Assembly: GCA_014378805.1 (NCBI GenBank)
Contig: JACMMY010000219.1
Span: 1 to 26,659 of the forward strand
Direction of reading: 5' to 3'
From: Moraxellaceae bacterium
GTDB taxonomy: Bacteria; Pseudomonadota; Gammaproteobacteria; Pseudomonadales; Moraxellaceae
DNA: 26,659 nt
Under the pieces are notes generated by a model. The model worked only from the letters and a program-made list of their open reading frames with translations, was not told where the DNA came from and did not search any database. This document shows, piece by piece, positions 13,219 to 21,611 of the stretch. Within the stretch, counting starts at the first letter, position 1; each line of letters opens with the position of its first letter. A program made the translations under genes and the position numbers.

Positions 13219-14079
13219 ATGAATCCACTGATTGAAAGTTTTTTTGATCCAGATACGTTTACAGTGACTTACGTGGTCTACGATGAAGTAGGCGGTCATG
13301 CAGCCGTGATTGATTCTGTTTTAAATTTCAATCCGAAGTCGGGACGGACGTCGACTCATTCAGCCGATGCTGTGATTGCCTTTATGGGCAAGAATGAGCT
13401 GACATTGGATTGGATTTTAGAAACGCATGCCCATGCTGACCATTTGTCAGCGGCGAGTTATATCAAAGACCAATTCGGTGGACGCATTGCTATCGGTGAA
13501 CACATTCAGAAAGTTCAAGCTGTTTTTAAGAAAATATTTAATCTTGAGCATGGTTTTGCATTGGATGGTTCGCAGTTCGATGATCTCTTTACTGATCAGG
13601 AAACTTTTAATGTAGGTAAACTGATCGGCTGTGTAATGAATGTTCCAGGGCATACGCCAGCCGATTTGGCATACCAATTTGGAAATGCAGTTTTCGTCGG
13701 AGATACGTTATTTATGCCTGATGTTGGGACTGCGCGCTGCGATTTTCCGGGTGGTGATGCGCATCATTTATATCAGTCCATTCAGAAGATTTTATCGCTT
13801 CCTGCGGATACAAAACTCTATATGTGTCACGATTATCCGCCTGCTGGACGTGATCCAGTTTGGCAAACGACAGTTGCTGAGCAGCTTGAATCAAATATTC
13901 ATGTGCATGACGGCGTGAGTGAAAATGATTTTGTTGAAATGCGGAGTGCGCGTGACGAGACTTTAGATATGCCGATGCTCATCATTCCTTCGATTCAACT
14001 CAACATTCGAGCAGGTCATATGCCACCACCCGAGGATGACGGGCATGTTTATTTTAAAATTCCAATCAATGTGCTTTAA
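13219..14079 (+). CDS. blh: Persulfide dioxygenase-like metallo-beta-lactamase-fold protein (Blh/ETHE1 type)
   Basis: This 286-residue protein has the metallo-beta-lactamase fold with the metal motif THAHADHL, then PGHTPADLAY and GDTLFMPDVGTARCDFPGG, which are hallmarks of ETHE1/Blh persulfide dioxygenases. These oxidise glutathione persulfide to sulfite and glutathione in the cytosol using one iron. HDYPP near residue 213 supplies a further metal ligand. It starts at ATG 13219 with a GGAG site, under a strong promoter overlapped by a probable BigR site. Sulfite produced could leave through the TauE protein encoded on the other strand. No sulfide:quinone reductase gene is in the window, and no rhodanese domain is fused. 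Confidence 0.9.
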   Translation: MNPLIESFFDPDTFTVTYVVYDEVGGHAAVIDSVLNFNPKSGRTSTHSADAVIAFMGKNELTLDWILETHAHADHLSAASYIKDQFGGRIAIGEHIQKVQAVFKKIFNLEHGFALDGSQFDDLFTDQETFNVGKLIGCVMNVPGHTPADLAYQFGNAVFVGDTLFMPDVGTARCDFPGGDAHHLYQSIQKILSLPADTKLYMCHDYPPAGRDPVWQTTVAEQLESNIHVHDGVSENDFVEMRSARDETLDMPMLIIPSIQLNIRAGHMPPPEDDGHVYFKIPINVL

Positions 14080-14128
14080 TGCTTTAAAAGATCGATATTT
14101 TTTAGACATCTAAATGGGTAGATAAAGC

Positions 14129-14746
14129 ATGAAAACGCTGTATTCACAAAAAATATTTCCTGTCATTTTAGATCATGTGATGCAATTCGACAGCCTGATG
14201 GCGGCAAGAAAGAAACTGCTAACGGATGTTGCAGGGGATGTGGTTGAAGTCGGATTTGGAACAGGGTTGAATCTCCCTTTTTATGGTGAAGGTGTATTGA
14301 GTCTTACCGCGGTCGATCCCAATCCAGGCATGAATCGTTTGGCTGAGCCTCGGATTGCACAAGCTAAATTTCCTGTGATGCATCGCCAACTAAGTGCTGA
14401 AAAAATGCCGTTTGAGACTGATTCGGTGGATGCCGTGGTGTCGACTTGGACGTTATGTAGTATCCCCGATGTGAATGCTGCGCTCGCTGAAATGAGACGT
14501 ATTTTAAAACCAACAGGGTCGCTCTATCTGGTAGAGCATGGATTATCACCGAATCGTCAACTGGCAAAATGGCAAAATCGTTTAACACCCGTGCAGAAGG
14601 TCGTTGCCGATGGATGTCATCTCAATCGAGATATCAAAAAAATAGTAGAAGAGGCTGGGTTTGAGTGGGTTCAATGCGAGCACTTTAATGCTCAAAAATT
14701 ACCGAATATTTTTTCGTGGATGACGCTTGGACATGCCAAGAAATAA
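14129..14746 (+). CDS. METTL7/TMT1-like SAM-dependent methyltransferase
   Basis: This 205-residue class I methyltransferase has motif I VEVGFGTGLN (from residue 39), an acidic loop AVDPNPGM and motif IV TWTLCSIPD. The overall pattern, including DPNP, the TLCS motif, the EH after the fifth strand (LVEHGL) and DGCHLNRD (161-168), closely resembles METTL7A/B (TMT1A/B), which methylate hydrogen sulfide and alkyl thiols. A UbiE-like general methyltransferase is the alternative. It follows the dioxygenase gene by 49 bp on the same strand without a clear terminator between, so it may be co-transcribed and controlled by the persulfide-sensing repressor. The thiol substrate is inference from similarity plus position. 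Confidence 0.85.
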   Translation: MKTLYSQKIFPVILDHVMQFDSLMAARKKLLTDVAGDVVEVGFGTGLNLPFYGEGVLSLTAVDPNPGMNRLAEPRIAQAKFPVMHRQLSAEKMPFETDSVDAVVSTWTLCSIPDVNAALAEMRRILKPTGSLYLVEHGLSPNRQLAKWQNRLTPVQKVVADGCHLNRDIKKIVEEAGFEWVQCEHFNAQKLPNIFSWMTLGHAKK

Positions 14747-14788
14747 ACGAGTCTGTCTTTTTTATTTTTTCTGAGCGACTCCAATAGT

Positions 14789-14850
14789 ACACTGAACTTG
14801 TCGAAGTGAATGGTCAATACCCTGCATTTCAACAAGCTCAATGTTTTTTT
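14789..14850 (+). terminator. Palindromic repeat acting as terminator after the methyltransferase gene
   Basis: Two 20-bp arms (14789-14808 and 14825-14844) are inverted copies matching at 16 positions with a 16-nt loop, followed by eight T. The arm motif (ACTGAACTTGTCGAAGT / TTCAACAAGCTCAATG) resembles a palindrome dispersed in many bacterial genomes. The next gene is convergent and ends at 14855, so it may serve both strands. Confidence 0.7.
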
Positions 14851-14854
14851 TAGA

Positions 14855-16153
14855 TCAAAAACCTTTGCCATCCGCCGTACCCAAAGCATCATCTTCTTTA
14901 ATACGAGGCTGTGCAGTCGGGTCAATTGTGGGCTTAATTAATAAGCGCAATGCAATCGGTGCAAGAATCGTGGTCGCAATAATCATCACAACCACTTCGG
15001 CAAATAATTTATCATTAATCAGATTCGTACTGAGTCCAATACCAACCACAATCAAACCGACTTCACCACGAGGTACCATGCCAATACCCACTTTATTGGC
15101 GATGACCATTCCTTGTTGTGGCGCAATGGCTAAACCTCCGAGCCATTTTCCTAGAATCGCAATGATGGTGAGTACCGTACCATTCCAGAGTACTTCACTA
15201 TCAGCGAGTAAGGCTAATGGGAGTTGAACACCCACCATGGCAAAAAATACAGGTGCAAGGAAGCTTTCTAATGCATGAACTTTATCGTGAAAATCATAAT
15301 TGTCGCTGACTTCCGCAAGTACCATCCCAATCAAAAATGCACCAATAATGGGTGCAAGTCCAACAACGCCTGACAATGCAGCAAAGCCTAAACTGAGGGA
15401 GATGATAAGACCAAACCCGCCTGAGATTTTTTTTGCACTGATGTGAGACTGGATATAGTTAATCAGCGGTACGCCAACCAGTAAAACGATAAATACAAAA
15501 CCGAGTGAAATCCCCAAAGTCGACGCCACGCCAATCGCAGAAATCTCTTCACCACTCGCCATACCTGACACAACACCCAAAATGGCGAGTCCTAATATAT
15601 CGTCAATCACTGCTGCGCCAAGGATGATGCGTGCATATTTGCTGTTGATCACCCCTAAATCATTCAAGACTTGCGCGGTAATACCGACACTGGTTGCAAC
15701 CATCGTCGTGCCTATAAAAATGCTTTGAATTTGCGATAAATCGTGAAAATATCCGAAAGCATAGCCGCCCAGCATCGGTAAGGTAATGCCCAATATCGCA
15801 ACAATAATGGCTTCTTTTCCAACGGCTAACAAATCGCGTAAACGATTTTCTAAACCGACTGCAAACATGAGGAAAATCGCACCAAACTCAGCGAGGGCTT
15901 GTAAAGTCACATTGACATGAACTAAGCCTAGCAGACTGGGACCCACAAGAACGCCTGCTAATACTTGCCCAATCACGCGCGGTTGACCTAAGCGTGACAT
16001 GAACCAGCCCAAAACCTGTGCAGATAAAACCAGGCAAAACATGGAAAGCAAAATGCCTGATAATTCTGCATGCATATCGCCGCCCGCTGCAAAAGCGAAG
16101 TTCGGTATCAATAGGCTTAACAAGGGAAGAGATAAAAATTGTCGTTGTTTCAT
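14855..16153 (-). CDS. CPA2-family cation/proton antiporter (KefB/NapA-like)
   Basis: This is a membrane antiporter exchanging Na+ or K+ for protons. The membrane domain has about twelve helices, with family signatures RVIGQVLAGVLVGPSLLG, FAVGLE, the ion-binding DDILGL segment and GMVPRGEVGLI. There is no TrkA-N domain, so it is closer to NapA-type antiporters than to full Kef channels; the C-terminus ends in about 30 polar residues. An N-terminal segment ending PNFAFAAGG looks like a cleavable signal peptide. Several in-frame ATGs exist (16210, 16183, 16153); 16153 is preferred because MKQRQ starts the signal-like segment and AAGAAG lies upstream, but this is uncertain. It is convergent with the methyltransferase and divergent from miaE. 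Confidence 0.88.
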   Translation of the reverse strand: MKQRQFLSLPLLSLLIPNFAFAAGGDMHAELSGILLSMFCLVLSAQVLGWFMSRLGQPRVIGQVLAGVLVGPSLLGLVHVNVTLQALAEFGAIFLMFAVGLENRLRDLLAVGKEAIIVAILGITLPMLGGYAFGYFHDLSQIQSIFIGTTMVATSVGITAQVLNDLGVINSKYARIILGAAVIDDILGLAILGVVSGMASGEEISAIGVASTLGISLGFVFIVLLVGVPLINYIQSHISAKKISGGFGLIISLSLGFAALSGVVGLAPIIGAFLIGMVLAEVSDNYDFHDKVHALESFLAPVFFAMVGVQLPLALLADSEVLWNGTVLTIIAILGKWLGGLAIAPQQGMVIANKVGIGMVPRGEVGLIVVGIGLSTNLINDKLFAEVVVMIIATTILAPIALRLLIKPTIDPTAQPRIKEDDALGTADGKGF

Positions 16154-16405
16154 CGTGAGCTTCTTCGTACTTAAATTTTTCATAAAGAGTTTTCTCATGA
16201 AATGAGTCATAATCAGTCATGCAGATTTTGAGTGAGGCAATCCAGTTTAAAAAGCTGCCATTGATTTGTTCTTGGTTTAAGTTTATCAAATAAAAATCAG
16301 CTTTATTCGCAAGATAGAAACTAAATTGGTTTAATTTGTAAGCATTTTCAGTATTTGAGTCGTTTTTTTGAAACACGTTTCATGTAACAATATTGGGTGA
16401 AATGA

Positions 16406-17038
16406 ATGACGTTGGATGTGGATTTATTAAAACCTGTGCATGATTTTTTGGCATGTCGGACACCACAAGCGTGGGTTGATGTGGCGTGTCAGAACATTCC
16501 ATTATTGCTGCAAGATCATGCCAATTGTGAAAAAAAGGCGGCTGGAACTGCAATGAATCTGATGTTCCGTTATGGTTATCATACGGAGTTACAGGTCAAA
16601 CTCGCGCAATTGGTGCGAGAAGAAATGTTACATTACGAGCAAGTGATTGCCATCATGCGTCGGCGCAATCAGGCGTGGGAAGCCGTGAATGCGAGTCGGT
16701 ATGCACAAGGAATGCGTAAACATATTCGCACACATGAACCAGCGTCTTTGGTCGATGTCTTGATTGTTGGCGCGTTTGTTGAGGCGCGTTCGTGTGAGCG
16801 ATTTGCAGCACTTGCACCCCATGTTGATGATGAGTTAGCGAAGTTTTATCGCTATTTGCTGAAATCAGAGTCGCGTCATTTTGAAGATTATTTAACGCTG
16901 GCTCGGACTTTAGTTGAAGAGCAGCAGGTCTCCGTCGATGAACGCATTGAATTATTTCGAGAAGTGGAACGCGACTTGATTGAGTCACCTGATCCTGAAA
17001 TACGCTTTCACAGTGGTGTGCCTGTTGCTGCTGTTTAG
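16406..17038 (+). CDS. miaE: tRNA-(ms2io6A)-hydroxylase MiaE
   Basis: MiaE is a diiron monooxygenase that hydroxylates the isopentenyl group of ms2i6A at position 37 of certain tRNAs. The 210-residue protein is helical with ferritin-like iron ligands in four places: HANCEKKAAG, REEMLHYEQV, FVEARSCERF and KSESRHFEDY. Length fits the Pseudomonas-type enzyme, which is shorter than the Salmonella one. The start is ATG 16406 with GGGTGA upstream; another ATG at 16402 is out of frame. It stands alone between the divergent antiporter and hemE. Confidence 0.95.
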   Translation: MTLDVDLLKPVHDFLACRTPQAWVDVACQNIPLLLQDHANCEKKAAGTAMNLMFRYGYHTELQVKLAQLVREEMLHYEQVIAIMRRRNQAWEAVNASRYAQGMRKHIRTHEPASLVDVLIVGAFVEARSCERFAALAPHVDDELAKFYRYLLKSESRHFEDYLTLARTLVEEQQVSVDERIELFREVERDLIESPDPEIRFHSGVPVAAV

Positions 17039-17164
17039 TTTAATTAACAACGTTATGCTGCAATAACACTACCATCCATAAATTTCATATTTGTTATGAT
17101 GAACAGTCATTTAAGTCTTCGTTAGAAAACGTACTTTTAAAAATGTGAACAGTAGAGCGCTAAA

Positions 17165-18280
17165 ATGAATGATGTAAATTCGCAGTCAAAATCCAAGCTT
17201 GTTTTTCCAGTGCTTAAGAATGATCGTTTTATTCGCGCATTGTTACGTCAACCGGTTGATACAACGCCCGTATGGATGATGCGGCAGGCGGGCCGTTATT
17301 TGCCAGAATACAAAGCAACACGTCGCCAAGCAGGCGATTTTTTGTCACTCTGTAAAAACACAGAGTTAGCGTGTGAAGTGACATTACAGCCGTTACGCCG
17401 TTTTGCATTAGATGCTGCAATTTTGTTCAGTGATATTTTGACTGTGCCTGATGCAATGGGTTTAGGTTTGTATTTTGAAGAAGGTGAAGGTCCAAAGTTT
17501 AGAAAAACTGTGCGTACTGAAGCCGATATAACTGCATTACCCAAGATTGATCCGAATGATTCATTGGATTACGTCATGCGTGCGGTCACTGCGATTCGTT
17601 CTGCGTTGGGCGGCAGTGTGCCACTCATTGGTTTCTCTGGCAGTCCATGGACGCTGGCGACTTATATGGTTGAAGGCGGTAGTTCGCGCGAGTTCCGCCA
17701 TACCAAGGAAATGCTCTATCGTTCCCCTGAATTACTGCATGCATTGCTGGATAAACTGGCTGTCGCGGTGACTGATTATCTGAATGCGCAGATTTTGGCG
17801 GGTGCGCAGGTGGTGCAGATTTTCGATAGTTGGGGCGGGGCGCTAGCGCACCGTGAATACGTCGAATTTTCGCTGAACTATATGAAGAAGATCATTTCAG
17901 GTTTGATTCGTGAACAGGATGGACATCGTGTGCCCGTGATCGTGTTCACCAAAGGTGGCGGTCAGTGGATTCCGCAGATGATCGACAGCGGTGCAGATGC
18001 GCTTGGTTTAGATTGGACCACATCACTTGCGGATGCGCGTCAAATTGCTGCTGGACAAGTGTCCTTGCAGGGGAATCTTGATCCAAATACACTCTATGGT
18101 TCACCTGCTCAAATTCGTAAATCTGTCGCCGCGATGCTGGCAGATGCTTACGCACAGGATTCAAGTCAAACAGGCTATGTGGCGAATCTCGGTCATGGCA
18201 TTACGCAATGGGTCGATCCGACTCATGCGGGTGTATTTGTCGACGCGGTGCATGAACTCAGCCAGCCGTATTTTAAGTAA
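17165..18280 (+). CDS. hemE: Uroporphyrinogen decarboxylase
   Basis: HemE removes four carboxyl groups from uroporphyrinogen III to give coproporphyrinogen III in heme synthesis. The 371-residue protein carries both family signatures: RQAGRYLPEY (40-49) at the active-site Arg and GFSGSPWTLATYMVEGG, plus DILTVPDAMG with the catalytic Asp. It is about 15 residues longer at the N-terminus than E. coli HemE (354); ATG 17165 is the only ATG before homology, and a downstream start is unlikely. A perfect terminator follows, so it is a single-gene unit. Confidence 0.98.
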   Translation: MNDVNSQSKSKLVFPVLKNDRFIRALLRQPVDTTPVWMMRQAGRYLPEYKATRRQAGDFLSLCKNTELACEVTLQPLRRFALDAAILFSDILTVPDAMGLGLYFEEGEGPKFRKTVRTEADITALPKIDPNDSLDYVMRAVTAIRSALGGSVPLIGFSGSPWTLATYMVEGGSSREFRHTKEMLYRSPELLHALLDKLAVAVTDYLNAQILAGAQVVQIFDSWGGALAHREYVEFSLNYMKKIISGLIREQDGHRVPVIVFTKGGGQWIPQMIDSGADALGLDWTTSLADARQIAAGQVSLQGNLDPNTLYGSPAQIRKSVAAMLADAYAQDSSQTGYVANLGHGITQWVDPTHAGVFVDAVHELSQPYFK

Positions 18281-18298
18281 GGTTAGAGGCATTGTTTT

Positions 18299-18329
18299 CA
18301 AAGGAGTCATGTTTTTGACTCCTTTTTCG
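18299..18329 (+). terminator. Rho-independent terminator after hemE
   Basis: AAGGAGTCA (18301-18309) and TGACTCCTT (18316-18324) form a perfect 9-bp stem with a 6-nt loop, followed by T residues. Confidence 0.93.
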
Positions 18330-18358
18330 TTTTAAGTCTATTTGTTAGGGTTTAAGTC

Positions 18359-18676
18359 ATGGGTTACTTGAGTTATTTGATCATTGCTTTAGGGCTAACC
18401 GTCGGGATAGTGATTGGTTATGTATCGAGAATTATTTATAGCAAAGTTGAGACTTTTGCATTCGGTGGCTTAAAAAAAACCATGAAGGCTAATTTCGCAG
18501 TTGTCCTCGCTAATATTTTGGCGATTATCGTTTCAACCGCGTTCATTTTAGTTGGATTTGTATTCACGTTACTGGTTCCGAGTCATAATTGGTCGTTCTT
18601 TTCAAATGCCTTCTTAATCGGCGCAATTTTGGGAATTTGGATTTATCGTTATTTGATCTCAATTAAAAAAATATAA
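18359..18676 (+). CDS. Small membrane protein of unknown function
   Basis: This 105-residue protein is not one I recognise. It has three hydrophobic stretches of about 20 residues (roughly 4-24, 45-72 and 81-98), the first with a Gly-rich ALGLTVGIVIGY pattern, and short basic loops, so it sits in the inner membrane. ATG 18359 follows a weak AGGG site and lies 30 bp after the hemE terminator, so it likely has its own promoter or depends on read-through. No motif suggests a function. Confidence 0.6.
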   Translation: MGYLSYLIIALGLTVGIVIGYVSRIIYSKVETFAFGGLKKTMKANFAVVLANILAIIVSTAFILVGFVFTLLVPSHNWSFFSNAFLIGAILGIWIYRYLISIKKI

Positions 18677-18710
18677 AAAATCAAATGAGTTGTCATAAAT
18701 ACCATCAATC

Positions 18711-18753
18711 AACCCATGATGTTCACAGAACTGTTTTGTGAGTGTCATGGGTT
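18711..18753. repeat. Long hairpin, 17-bp stem
   Basis: AACCCATGA (18711-18719) pairs with TCATGGGTT (18745-18753); TGT and GTG between can pair by wobble in RNA; TCACA (18723-18727) pairs with TGTGA (18737-18741); the loop is 9 nt. No T-run follows, so it is not an ordinary terminator. Confidence 0.7.
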
Positions 18754-18796
18754 TGTCATTTCTACTTGTTAATTTAACTGCTTAGAAACTACCTGA

Positions 18797-18883
18797 ATCG
18801 CTTTCTATACAGAATCTCAGTGGTTTTACTCTTAATGGTGCTAATAATTGATTGTTAAGCACTTATTAAGATAGAAACGCGAT
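18797..18883. repeat. Two-tier inverted repeat, 87 bp
   Basis: The outer arms (18797-18808 and 18871-18883) match at 12 positions with one extra base. The inner arms (18831-18842 and 18858-18870) match as CTTAAT/ATTAAG and TGCT/AGCA with a small internal loop. The two stems adjoin directly on the 3' side and are separated by 22 nt on the 5' side. Confidence 0.65.
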
Positions 18884-19167
18884 ACAGATTTATGATTTTT
18901 AACCATTCTGTCATATCGTATGTTTATATTTCTGCCTTATGTCATTTTCGATTTCTCCATAAACTTAATTTTTATCCGAACTTCAGTCAGTAAAGTTATT
19001 TACTTTTGATAATTGGTATTCGTTTGTGTTTTCCAATGTTTACACTCATTTTGAATGATGACGTGTAGTGATGAAGTCGTTTTGAGATGCATAAATGATC
19101 CGCTCAGGCACATCCCGACGAAAATGGCTGTTTGCAACCTTATTTGACCCAATTGAATGTGAGTATC

Positions 19168-20487
19168 ATGAAAGAAAATTCAATGACGGATATTTATTCA
19201 CTGGCACTGCACATTCCTGCATTTGCACCCACCGATACGGTGAATGACATCGCAGCACAATTAATGTTGCCTGAATATGAAGCAATTTTGTCTGTTCCAA
19301 TTGTGCAAGATGGCTTGCCCGTAGGTGTGATGACGCGTTATCAGATTCACGGCATTTTTATGAAAAATTTTGGTCGTGAATTATTCGGGCGTAAGCCTGT
19401 TTCAAATTTTATGGCACAAAGTTTTCTGGCGGTTGATGTGAATACATCGGTTGCAGAAGCCGCAAATTACATTTCCGCCAAAATTCGTTCGCCGCTTACT
19501 GAAGATTTTGTGATTACTGAAAATGGTCAATATTTAGGTTTAGGGTCAGTCATTGCCTTGCTGAGCGCAATGGAACAACAAGTTGCTAAAAATGCCAATC
19601 AACTGTCGCAAGCGTATCGCGAACTGAAATCTTCGCAAGCGCAGCTCGTACAATCTGAAAAAATGGCATCGCTTGGTCAAATGGTGGCGGGCGTTGCGCA
19701 TGAGATTAATACGCCGCTCGGCTATGTCAAAAACAACGTCGAAATTGTCCAAGAGTTCGTCGTTCAGTTGCGTCAAATGCACACCTCACATCGCGAACTT
19801 ATTGATGTGATTTTAGCGCCAGATAGTAATGATATTGCGATTGCCGAGAAGTTGGCTGAACTGGATGATTTGCAAAATGAGATTGAGCCAGACTTACTGT
19901 TTGATGATATGTCGGCGATTTTTAATGACACCAGTTATGGCTTAGAACAGATTAATGAATTGGTTCTCGGCTTAAAGAACTTCAGTCGTTTGGATCAAGC
20001 AATGACCGATAGTGTGTCGATTAATGAATGTATCAATTCGTCATTATTGATTGCAAAAAGCAACCTTAAAAATCGCATTGAAGTCATCAAACAACTGGGC
20101 GACATTCCAAAAATCGCCTGCGCGCCGTCGCAAATTAACCAAGTGCTGTTGAACTTGTTCACCAATGCATCGCAAGCGATCGAAGGTGATGGAAAAATTT
20201 TAGTGAAGACTTGGGCAGATGATTCTAACGTCTATATCTCAGTACAAGACACGGGTAAAGGCATGCCACCCGAAGTCGTGGCGAAGATTTTCGATCCATT
20301 TTTTACCACCAAACCTGTAGGCGAAGGAACGGGTTTAGGGTTGTCTATTTCGTTCCAGATTATTGAGCAGCATGGTGGTCTTATTCGCGTAGCATCCGAA
20401 GTCGGACGCGGAACACGTTTTGGCATTTCATTACCGAGAAAACGTCAAGCTGTCAAAAAAACACAAGCTGTTTTAGCCGAGGCATAA
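19168..20487 (+). CDS. CBS-domain sensor histidine kinase
   Basis: This 439-residue soluble kinase starts with a pair of CBS motifs (about residues 12-136; VPIVQDGLPVGVMTR and GRELFGRKPVSNFM are typical of CBS modules fused to signalling domains), which usually bind adenine nucleotides or similar ligands. A coiled coil (137-165) leads to the phosphoacceptor H178 in MVAGVAHEINTPLGYVKNN, and the catalytic domain follows with N333 (N box), DTGKG at 361 and GTGLGLSI. No transmembrane helix is present, so it senses something in the cytosol. The frame opens at TTG 19132, but ATG 19168 or ATG 19183 is more plausible. The response regulator gene follows 44 bp later. A long structured non-coding region lies upstream. 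Confidence 0.9.
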   Translation: MKENSMTDIYSLALHIPAFAPTDTVNDIAAQLMLPEYEAILSVPIVQDGLPVGVMTRYQIHGIFMKNFGRELFGRKPVSNFMAQSFLAVDVNTSVAEAANYISAKIRSPLTEDFVITENGQYLGLGSVIALLSAMEQQVAKNANQLSQAYRELKSSQAQLVQSEKMASLGQMVAGVAHEINTPLGYVKNNVEIVQEFVVQLRQMHTSHRELIDVILAPDSNDIAIAEKLAELDDLQNEIEPDLLFDDMSAIFNDTSYGLEQINELVLGLKNFSRLDQAMTDSVSINECINSSLLIAKSNLKNRIEVIKQLGDIPKIACAPSQINQVLLNLFTNASQAIEGDGKILVKTWADDSNVYISVQDTGKGMPPEVVAKIFDPFFTTKPVGEGTGLGLSISFQIIEQHGGLIRVASEVGRGTRFGISLPRKRQAVKKTQAVLAEA

Positions 20488-20531
20488 CGTTCAGTCCGCG
20501 ACATGGGCGGTCATTGGATAGGGGAGAGATA

Positions 20532-21491
20532 ATGAGTAAACCGAAGATTTTGTTGGTGGATGATGAGGAACGGATTCTACGTTCACTCAGTATGTTGTTA
20601 CGCACCCAATATCAGATTTTTGCAACCAGTGATGGTCATGAAGCGCTTCAGATTTTGCGCCAAGAAAAGATTCACGTCATTATTTCCGATCAGCGTATGC
20701 CGATCATGTCGGGCACAGAGTTGTTACGCCAAGCGCGTAATATTGCGCCGGATACGATTAGGATTTTGTTGACGGGTTATTCGGATGCGGACGCGGCATT
20801 GGATGCGTTAAATGACGGTGAAATTTTTCGTTATATCAATAAACCGTGGGGTCCAAAAGAACTGCGTGAGACGATAGCTCAAGCGGCACATATCGCAGGG
20901 AATTTGGAAGCATTACCGCAAGAACCATCACTGAACATGCCATCATTTTTGCCCAATGAGCCAGAAATTATCGTCAATAAGCGCTTGTCGTGTTTAGTGT
21001 TAGATCGTGATGAAGATACCTATTTGGTGGTTAAAGAGATTATTGGCGTATCGCATGATGTGTATTGGAGTCAAGATCTTGGTTCTGCGCTGAATATTCT
21101 GACCAGTAAATCGATTGCAATTATGGTGACAGAGTTGAGTTTAGGTGATATCGATCTTAGCTCAATGATTAAGACACTCAAGCAAGAACATCCTGAGTTA
21201 TTGACCATTGTTCTTACGAATTTCAAAGACACCTCTCGATTGGTAGAGCTCATCAATCAAGCACAGGTATTTCGTTATTTACCGAAGCCTGTTCGTAAGG
21301 GATTATTAGGTCGAAATATCGAGTCTTCAATTACGCGTCATTATTCCCTTCAGGCGCAACCTGCGCGCTTACAGACTCAAATCGTCGAAGCGCCAGTTGA
21401 TCCGATTCAGAAAGCAGAATCGAGCAAAGTCGCTGAGTTTTTAGCACAATTACGTGCTCGAATTAACCGTAACTTAACTGCAAATATTTAA
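20532..21491 (+). CDS. Response regulator with two receiver domains and no DNA-binding domain
   Basis: This 319-residue protein has two receiver domains in a row. The first (about 4-120) is canonical: acidic pair D10-D11, phosphoacceptor D53 in ISDQRMP, the TGY segment and K104. The second (about 152-268) keeps the fold, the FRYLPKPV end and K252, but its phosphoacceptor position is Glu (E201 in MVTELSLGD), which cannot be phosphorylated normally and may mimic the active state. The C-terminal 50 residues are polar, with no HD-GYP, GGDEF or helix-turn-helix domain, so output is presumably by protein contact. ATG 20532 with an AGGGGAGAG site is chosen over the upstream TTG 20514. The partner is the CBS kinase 44 bp upstream. 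Confidence 0.9.
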   Translation: MSKPKILLVDDEERILRSLSMLLRTQYQIFATSDGHEALQILRQEKIHVIISDQRMPIMSGTELLRQARNIAPDTIRILLTGYSDADAALDALNDGEIFRYINKPWGPKELRETIAQAAHIAGNLEALPQEPSLNMPSFLPNEPEIIVNKRLSCLVLDRDEDTYLVVKEIIGVSHDVYWSQDLGSALNILTSKSIAIMVTELSLGDIDLSSMIKTLKQEHPELLTIVLTNFKDTSRLVELINQAQVFRYLPKPVRKGLLGRNIESSITRHYSLQAQPARLQTQIVEAPVDPIQKAESSKVAEFLAQLRARINRNLTANI

Positions 21492-21611
21492 TGATTGAAT
21501 CAGGATTGCTTCAGAAACCGCTACGTGCGGCGTGGCGAATTACGATAAACTATCGCCAAATTTATTTTAGTTCTATTTAATAGTTTATTTAATTCTGGGC
21601 GAGTGTATCGT

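Larger units (their letters stand above)
18677..19167. other. 491-bp non-coding region with large hairpins
   Basis: No convincing gene is present on either strand. Two strong structures are visible. The first is 18711-18753: arms AACCCATGA/TCATGGGTT and TCACA/TGTGA, joined by three possible G-U pairs, making a stem of about 17 bp with a 9-nt loop. The second is 18797-18883: outer arms ATCGCTTTCTAT and ATAGAAACGCGAT (one bulge) enclosing an inner stem CTTAATGGTGCT with AGCACTTATTAAG. The region could hold a small RNA, a structured leader for the kinase gene, or a decayed mobile repeat. Confidence 0.55.

Noticed and set aside
15888..16376. 162-codon reading frame on the minus strand over the antiporter 5' end
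   Set aside because: It overlaps the antiporter coding region in another frame, shows no family pattern and has no ribosome binding site; the part beyond the antiporter is AT-rich leader.
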